Assembly (NCBI GenBank): GCA_003220615.1
Contig: QHTB01000155.1
Span: 53,861 to 117,860, forward strand
Direction: 5' to 3'
DNA: 64,000 bases
Source of the DNA: Candidatus Rokuibacteriota bacterium
GTDB lineage: Bacteria > Methylomirabilota > Methylomirabilia > Rokubacteriales > CSP1-6
Position 1 is the first letter of the stretch, and each line of letters begins with the position of its first letter. Below, one piece after another: positions 58,462 through 64,000 of this stretch. Under the pieces are notes generated by a model. The model saw only the letters and a list, made by a program, of their open reading frames with translations. It was not told where the DNA came from and did no database searches. The position numbers were made by a program, and so were the translations under genes.

Positions 58462-59172
58462 CTAGCGGCCCTTGATGAGAGCGACGACGGCGGCGAGACC
58501 GGCCTCCACGAGGCCTGACGAATCCGTCAGCTCGAAGCCGAACGGCCCGTGCTCGTTGCTGCGGAAGCTACGCTCAACTGCCGCCCTGTCCTCGAGCAGC
58601 CGGAGCGGCAGCGCCGGATCGACGGTCTCACGCTTCGACGCCTCGCGCTTGAGATCGGCGACGACGGTCTCCACCTGTTTGGCATCCAGCATGGACAGCG
58701 GCGCGCGGCAGTACGCGCAGACGGCGTCGGTCTCGACGTTGACGGGCGCGCCGCAGCTCGAGCAGGTGACGGTGCGTACGTTCTGCTTGAGCGTGGCGAT
58801 CTCGGGCGCGCTCAGTGGCCGAATGAAGTTCTTCTCGCGCAGAAACTCGAAGAACGTGATGAAGTGGCCGTGCTCGCCGGGGCAGCCCCAGTACGTGAAG
58901 CGGGTGGTGCGCTGCATGTCGTGCATCAGCACGAGGCGCTGCCGGCAGCGCGGGCACGCCATGGCCGTGGCCAACGGGCTACGCTGGCTGGGACGGTTGT
59001 CGTTGATGACGACGAAGAGGTGGAGCACTCCGTCCGGCGTCAGCGCGAGATCTTCGAGATCGTCGAACCAGAACGCCGAGCAGAAGTGGCAGATGTCCAG
59101 CTCGAACGACTTCCCGTACTTCGCGTCGAGCTTCTCCTGGGACATCTCCTGATGGCAGCTCGGACAGTTCAT
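58462..59172 (-). CDS. Multi-zinc-ribbon protein (zf-TFIIB-like N-terminus)
   Basis: MNCPSCHQEMSQEKLDAKYGKSFELDICHFCSAFWFDDLE; MACPRCRQRL; CSSCGAPVNVETDAVCAYCRAPL. Confidence 0.85.
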   Translation of the reverse strand: MNCPSCHQEMSQEKLDAKYGKSFELDICHFCSAFWFDDLEDLALTPDGVLHLFVVINDNRPSQRSPLATAMACPRCRQRLVLMHDMQRTTRFTYWGCPGEHGHFITFFEFLREKNFIRPLSAPEIATLKQNVRTVTCSSCGAPVNVETDAVCAYCRAPLSMLDAKQVETVVADLKREASKRETVDPALPLRLLEDRAAVERSFRSNEHGPFGFELTDSSGLVEAGLAAVVALIKGR

Positions 59173-59194
59173 CGGTGACGCCGGCGAACGGCGT

Positions 59195-60190
59195 TTATCC
59201 GAGCGCCGAGCCGCACTCGGGGCAGAACTTCCCCGGACGCTCGATCCGCGCGAGGCACTTCGCGCAGACGGCGGTCCTGGTGGCGCTGGCGCTGGGCTGG
59301 GCCTGGCCTGGCGCGGTCTGGGCCGCCTGAGTGACCGCCTGAGTGACCGCCTGCCCTACGGCCTGGCCCATCGCGATGCCCGCGCCGATCCCCGCGCCGG
59401 CACCGGCGGGGCCGTTGGCCGCCGCCGCGATCGGAATGGACTGCGCAACCTGATACTGCGTGTAGCGCGACAGGTCGCCGACGATCCCCATGCCGATGCG
59501 CTCGTCGAGCCGCTTCTGGAGCTCGTCGGGCAGCGAGATGTTCTGGATCTGGAGGCTCTCGAGCGACAGCCCGAGCTCCGAGAAGGCGGGACGGGCCTTG
59601 TGCGCCACGGCCGCCGCGAGCACGTCCTGACTGGCGGCCATGTCGAGGAACGGCACCTGGCTCTGGCCGAAGTGATCGGTCAGCGCCGAGACGACGGTGC
59701 TGCGCAGCTGGCCCTCGACGTCGGCGACCGCGTAGGTCTCGCGCGTCCCCGACACCTTGAGGAAGAACGCGCGCGGGTCGGCGATCTTGAACGCGTAGAC
59801 GCCGTACGCGCGGAGCCGCACCGCGCCGAACTCGCGGTCGCGGATGGTGAGCGGATTCGCGGTGCCCCACGTCTGATTGAGGCGCAGCCGCGTCGAGAAG
59901 AAGTAGACCTCGCTCTTGAAGGGCGACTCGAACATCTTCGACCAGTGGCGGAGGTCGGTCAGGATCGGCAGGTTCTGGGTGCGGATGGTGTGCTGGCCCG
60001 GGCCGAAGAGGTCGGCCACGTGGCCCTTGTCGACGAAGAGCGCCATCTGCGTCTCGCGGACGACGAGCTGGCCGCCCTGCTGGATCTCGAAGTCCGCCGT
60101 GGGAAAGCGCCAGGCCAGCACGTCGTCGCTGGCCTCGGTCCACTGGAGGATGTCGATGAACTGCTTCTTGACGAAATTCACCACACCCAT
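59195..60190 (-). CDS. SPFH domain / virion-core-like protein with C-terminal zinc ribbon (YdjI-like)
   Basis: MGVVNFVKKQFIDILQWTEASDDVLAWRFPTADFEIQQGGQLVVRETQMALFVDKG...; C-terminal CAKCLARIERPGKFCPECGSALG. Confidence 0.88.
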   Translation of the reverse strand: MGVVNFVKKQFIDILQWTEASDDVLAWRFPTADFEIQQGGQLVVRETQMALFVDKGHVADLFGPGQHTIRTQNLPILTDLRHWSKMFESPFKSEVYFFSTRLRLNQTWGTANPLTIRDREFGAVRLRAYGVYAFKIADPRAFFLKVSGTRETYAVADVEGQLRSTVVSALTDHFGQSQVPFLDMAASQDVLAAAVAHKARPAFSELGLSLESLQIQNISLPDELQKRLDERIGMGIVGDLSRYTQYQVAQSIPIAAAANGPAGAGAGIGAGIAMGQAVGQAVTQAVTQAAQTAPGQAQPSASATRTAVCAKCLARIERPGKFCPECGSALG

Positions 60191-60375
60191 TGTGTCCTCC
60201 GCGTAGTGATCTCGGGGGCAGGGAGCAACGGGTATGCCAGAGCTTGTCCACAATGACAACGCGGACTTGCGCGTGAGGCGCCTTCGCGCGCGTGCCGCAG
60301 ACGGTAGGTCGCGTGCCGTCCAGGCTTGGAGGATGTCTGGGTGGCGAACGCGCTTCGTGGCGGCAGGCGCGCTCG

Positions 60376-60924
60376 TTACGGCAGAAGATCGGCGACGCGG
60401 ATCTTCGCGCGCGGCGCCGCGAGCGGCGTGACGCTGGCGCCGCGCTTGAGGAGCTTGACGCTGCCGTACTTCCAGCCGGAGCGACGCGACGGCGACTTCA
60501 CCGGCCGGCGGTAGACCTCGAGGACTTCGTCGACGAGGTTGACGATCCAATAGTCGGCGACGCCGGCCCGCGCGTACAGCCGAGCCTTGAAGGTGCGGTC
60601 GCGGTTAAGAGAGCTCTGGGCCACCTCGACGACGAGTAGCTGTTTCGATGGATGCTGATCGATGTAGCGGGAGTCAGGGCCACGGACGACAACCACATCG
60701 GGCTCGGGCTCGGACATATCGTCGAGCGCGAACGGCTTGTCTTCACGCACGTAACACCCTTGGCCGAAAGCTGCCTCCAGTGCCCGGCGAACGCGACCGA
60801 CGATGACCGCATGCCGACCGCCTTCCGGCTCTCGGACGATGAGAAGACCGTCGAGCAGCTCGATGGGCTCGTCTTCCTCGAGCGCACCCTTCGCGACCAT
60901 GGCATCGTATCGAGCCCGCGTCAT
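60376..60924 (-). CDS. Uma2 family endonuclease-like protein (start may be upstream, up to 61119)
   Basis: DEPIELLDGLLIVREPEGGRHAVIVGRV...MSEPEPDVVVVRG...LLVVEVAQSSLNRDRTFKARLYARAGVADYWIVNL. Confidence 0.88.
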   Translation of the reverse strand: MTRARYDAMVAKGALEEDEPIELLDGLLIVREPEGGRHAVIVGRVRRALEAAFGQGCYVREDKPFALDDMSEPEPDVVVVRGPDSRYIDQHPSKQLLVVEVAQSSLNRDRTFKARLYARAGVADYWIVNLVDEVLEVYRRPVKSPSRRSGWKYGSVKLLKRGASVTPLAAPRAKIRVADLLP

Positions 60925-61146
60925 GCGCCAGAGCCAGTCCAACGGCGTTCCTGCCCGCCGCTCGGCGTATAGCCATGCTCCGGACCTGACGCTCTCCCAG
61001 GGGATGGGGCGAACGGTACCACGTTGAAACTGCCGGAAACGTCGCTCTACCTCAGCGGCAAGGCCGGTGGCGCCGCGGGGCATACGGTCAGTGTGCGGAC
61101 GACTCCCGTGAATCGTCAATGTCCACAGGATGATACACCGAGGAGG

Positions 61147-61156
61147 ATGGTACGAT
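61147..61156. promoter_or_regulatory. Putative promoter core upstream of glnS, with overlapping opposite-strand -10
   Basis: Plus TACGAT 7 nt before ATG 61164; minus TACCAT overlapping on GTAC. Confidence 0.5.
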
Positions 61157-61163
61157 CTGAGGG

Positions 61164-62822
61164 ATGCCCGAGCATTTCATTCGCGACGAGGTGGTAAAGG
61201 ATCTCGAGAGCCGGCGCTACACGCAGGTGGTCACGCGCTTTCCGCCCGAGCCCAACGGCTATCTCCACATCGGCCACGCCAAGGCGATCTGCCTCGATTT
61301 CGGCATGGCGCAGGAGTTCAACGGGCACTGCAACCTGCGCTTCGACGACACTAACCCGACCAAGGAGAGCCAGGAGTACGTCGACGCGATCATGCGCGAC
61401 ATCCGCTGGCTCGGCTTCGACTGGGGTCCGCACCTCCATCACGCGAGCGACTACTTCGAGCAGCTCTACCAGTGGGCCGTCCAGCTCATCAAGGCGGGCA
61501 AGGCGTACGTCGACGAGCTGACGCACGATCAGATGCGCGAGGCCCGCGGAACGCTCACGGAGGCCGGCACCGAGAGCCCGTACCGCAACCGTCCCGTCGC
61601 CGAGAGCCTCGACCTCCTGGAGCGGATGCGCCGCGGCGAGTTCGACGAGGGCAGCAAGACGCTGCGCGCGAAGATCGACATGGCGTCGGGCAACATCAAC
61701 CTGCGCGATCCCGTCATGTACCGGATCCGCAAGGCCACGCACCAGCGCACGGGCGATCAGTGGTGCATCTACCCGATCTACGACTGGGCCCACGGCCAGT
61801 CCGACTCGATCGAGCGCGTCACGCACTCGCTGTGCACACTGGAGTACGAGGACCATCGCCCGCTCTACGACTGGTACATCCAGGCGCTCGGCATCTACGC
61901 TCCGCGCCAGATCGAGTTCGCGCGCCTGAACCTCTCGCACACCGTCATGAGCAAGCGGAAGCTGCTCACGCTGGTGGAGGATCAGCTGGTCTCGGGCTGG
62001 GACGATCCGCGCATGCCCACGCTGGCCGGCCTGCGGCGGCGCGGCTACACGCCCGAGTCCATCCGTGACTTCGCCGACCGCATCGGCATCGCCAAGGCCG
62101 ACAACCTGGTGGACATGGCGTTGCTCGAGCACTGCGTGCGCGAGGATCTCAACAAGCGCGCGCTCCGACGCATGGCCGTGCAGCGGCCGTTGAAGCTGGT
62201 CATCGAGAATTACCCCGAGGATCGCATCGAGGAGCTGGAGGCCGTCAACAACCCCGAGGATCCGGCCGCCGGTGCCAGAATGGTCCCGTTCGGCCGCATC
62301 CTTTATATAGAGCAGGACGACTTCCGCGACCCGCCTCCCCCCAAGTACTTCCGCCTCTCGCCCGGCACCCTGGTCCGCCTGCGCTACGCCTACATCGTCG
62401 AGTGCACCGGCGTCGAACGCGACGCCGCCGGCAATGTGACTGAGGTGCGCGTGAAGTACGATCCCAACTCGCGCGGCGGCGATTCCAAGGGGCGCAAGGT
62501 GAAGGGCACCATCCACTGGGTGTCCGCTCAGCACGCGCTGGACGCCGAGGTGCGGCTGTACGACACGCTGTTCACGGTGCCCAAGCCCGACGAGGCGGAG
62601 GATTTCAAGGACGTGCTGAATCCGGCGTCGCTGGAGGTGATCCGCGGCGCGAAAGTGGAGCCGGCGCTTGCGTCAGCGCGCGCGGAGGATCGCTTCCAGC
62701 TCGAGCGCGTGGGTTATTTCGTCGCCGACTGGAAGGATCACGCGCCGGGGCGGTTGGTGTTCAATCGGACGGTGGGGCTGAGAGACACCTGGGCGAAGAT
62801 CGAATCGAAGGCGAGTAGCTGA
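61164..62822 (+). CDS. glnS: Glutaminyl-tRNA synthetase
   Basis: [60 protein letters not shown]. Confidence 0.96.
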   Translation: MPEHFIRDEVVKDLESRRYTQVVTRFPPEPNGYLHIGHAKAICLDFGMAQEFNGHCNLRFDDTNPTKESQEYVDAIMRDIRWLGFDWGPHLHHASDYFEQLYQWAVQLIKAGKAYVDELTHDQMREARGTLTEAGTESPYRNRPVAESLDLLERMRRGEFDEGSKTLRAKIDMASGNINLRDPVMYRIRKATHQRTGDQWCIYPIYDWAHGQSDSIERVTHSLCTLEYEDHRPLYDWYIQALGIYAPRQIEFARLNLSHTVMSKRKLLTLVEDQLVSGWDDPRMPTLAGLRRRGYTPESIRDFADRIGIAKADNLVDMALLEHCVREDLNKRALRRMAVQRPLKLVIENYPEDRIEELEAVNNPEDPAAGARMVPFGRILYIEQDDFRDPPPPKYFRLSPGTLVRLRYAYIVECTGVERDAAGNVTEVRVKYDPNSRGGDSKGRKVKGTIHWVSAQHALDAEVRLYDTLFTVPKPDEAEDFKDVLNPASLEVIRGAKVEPALASARAEDRFQLERVGYFVADWKDHAPGRLVFNRTVGLRDTWAKIESKASS

Positions 62823-62881
62823 CGCCGCTGTATTGTTTCTGGGACATTTAGGGCAATCAACGCCGATGCTACTGTCCGCGC

Positions 62882-63159
62882 GTGGCAGTACGCTTCGTCT
62901 GGGATGATCGGAAGGCTGTCCACAACCGGCGTAAGCATGGCGTGAGCTTCGAGGAAGCGATCACCACGTTCACGGACGCGTTGTCGATCACGATTCCGGT
63001 TCCAGATCACTCTGTCAATGAGGAGCGGTTCCTGCTCCTTGGTCTTTCCGAGCAAGGACGCTTACTGGTAAGGAGATCCGTTTGATCAGTGCTCGGCGTG
63101 CCACGCGGGGAGAGCGGAGCACCTATGAGGAAGCGGGCTCACAGCGGTCGGATGAATGA
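62882..63159 (+). pseudogene. BrnT-like toxin gene with frame-shifting deletion near 63070
   Basis: MAVRFVWDDRKAVHNRRKHGVSFEEAITTFTDALSITIPVPDHSVNEERFLLLGLSEQGRLLV, then in another frame EIRLISARRATRGERSTYEEAGSQRSDE*. Confidence 0.87.
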
Positions 63160-63358
63160 GATGCGGAAGGAATACGACTTCCGGGGCGGAATCAGAGGCA
63201 AGTATGCCGCTCGGGTCCGCGAGCGTAGCAACATCGTCGTTCTCGACGCCGACGTCGCCGCAGCGTTCCCCAACTCGAGCGCAGTGAACCGCGCACTCCG
63301 GGCTCTGCTCGAAATCGTTCCACGACGCCCGTTGAGGCGGCGCGCCCGAAGGGCTTGA
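63152..63358 (+). CDS. BrnA-like antitoxin
   Basis: MNEMRKEYDFRGGIRGKYAARVRERSNIVVLDADVAAAFPNSSAVNRALRALLEI; overlaps the restored brnT end. Confidence 0.8.
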   Translation: MNEMRKEYDFRGGIRGKYAARVRERSNIVVLDADVAAAFPNSSAVNRALRALLEIVPRRPLRRRARRA

Positions 63359-63403
63359 CCGCTCCGAGCGAGCTCCGGTTGTGGCCGCGTAGTCTCACTT
63401 CAG

Positions 63404-64000
63404 CTAGTGCGCCGCCACTGCCCTCCCCCGAAACGCCGGCATGACATCCCTCGCAAACCGCTGGAGCTGATCCTTGAAGTCCGCGGCGCTGGCGCCGAAG
63501 GGGAAGCCGAGGATGATGTGCTCGAGGCCGGGATACCGACGCTCGAGGTCTTTCAGGTAGTCGGTCATTTCGGCGGTCGTAGCGGGGATCCACGCCTTCT
63601 TGGCCAGGACACCCTCGTAGTCGACGCCGGCGGCGATGTGGCGGGCGACACCGGTCGGGCCGAGCTGCTGCATCTGGTCCTGGCGGTAGCGCAACATGCC
63701 GAGAGGCGCCGCGAACTTCACGTGCTCCTCGAAGATGGGCTGGAGCTTGCTCTTCGCCTGCTCGTGCGTGTCGCCCAGATAGCTCCACAGCCCGAGCGCC
63801 ATGTTCTCGCCGAGCTGCAGCGTCCGCCCGTGGCGGGCGTTGGCCTCCTGGTACGCGCGGATCCACTGATCGATGAACTGCTCGGCCGTGCCGAGCATGA
63901 CGCCCTTGATTCCGTGCTTCGCTATGAAGTCGAAGGCGCGCGGCGTCCCGCTGACGATGGGCTGCCAGACCTCCACGGGACGACGGATCGGACGCGGCAC
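63404..64000 (-). CDS. LLM class flavin-dependent oxidoreductase (C-terminal part; runs off the window end)
   Basis: MLGTAEQFIDQWIRAYQEANARHGR...LERRYPGLEHIILGFPFGASAADFKDQLQRFARDVMPAF. Confidence 0.8.
   Translation of the reverse strand: MPRPIRRPVEVWQPIVSGTPRAFDFIAKHGIKGVMLGTAEQFIDQWIRAYQEANARHGRTLQLGENMALGLWSYLGDTHEQAKSKLQPIFEEHVKFAAPLGMLRYRQDQMQQLGPTGVARHIAAGVDYEGVLAKKAWIPATTAEMTDYLKDLERRYPGLEHIILGFPFGASAADFKDQLQRFARDVMPAFRGRAVAAH

Noticed and set aside
59329-59352. 12-bp tandem repeat (cctgagtgaccg)
   Set aside because: Lies in frame inside the Ala/Gln/Thr linker of the SPFH protein (AVTQAVTQ), an ordinary low-complexity coding repeat

Overview
64 kb of high-GC bacterial chromosome, tightly packed with about 70 genes. 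It is probably a contig from an uncultured soil or sediment lineage; taxonomy cannot be established from sequence alone. I saw no rRNA, tRNA, CRISPR array, prophage or transposase. Content is mainly metabolic and housekeeping: glycogen debranching enzyme, B12-type radical SAM, EttA, RNase D-like exonuclease, a BMP-family ABC uptake operon with an amidohydrolase, MutM, prolyl oligopeptidase, a multi-hydrolase operon, AlkB, M20 amidohydrolase, IlvE, a CoxL-like molybdopterin subunit beside MoxR-type AAA+ and VWA genes, MsrA, several secreted proteins, two SPFH proteins, GlnRS and a BrnT/BrnA-like locus. The observations most worth checking are: (i) divergent gene pairs whose start regions share one GTAC-centred palindrome giving overlapping back-to-back -10 hexamers, often at leaderless spacing; (ii) a dispersed intergenic repeat family with a perfect 3 x 50 bp array and a diverged copy about 19 kb away in the opposite orientation; (iii) an unusual density of genes with small deletions or frameshifts (S2P, SDR, M20, ADH, split membrane protein, BrnT); (iv) a solo CoxL-like/AAA+/VWA gene string; (v) an SPFH protein with a zinc ribbon next to a multi-zinc-ribbon protein. 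All family calls come from reading motifs, with no database search.
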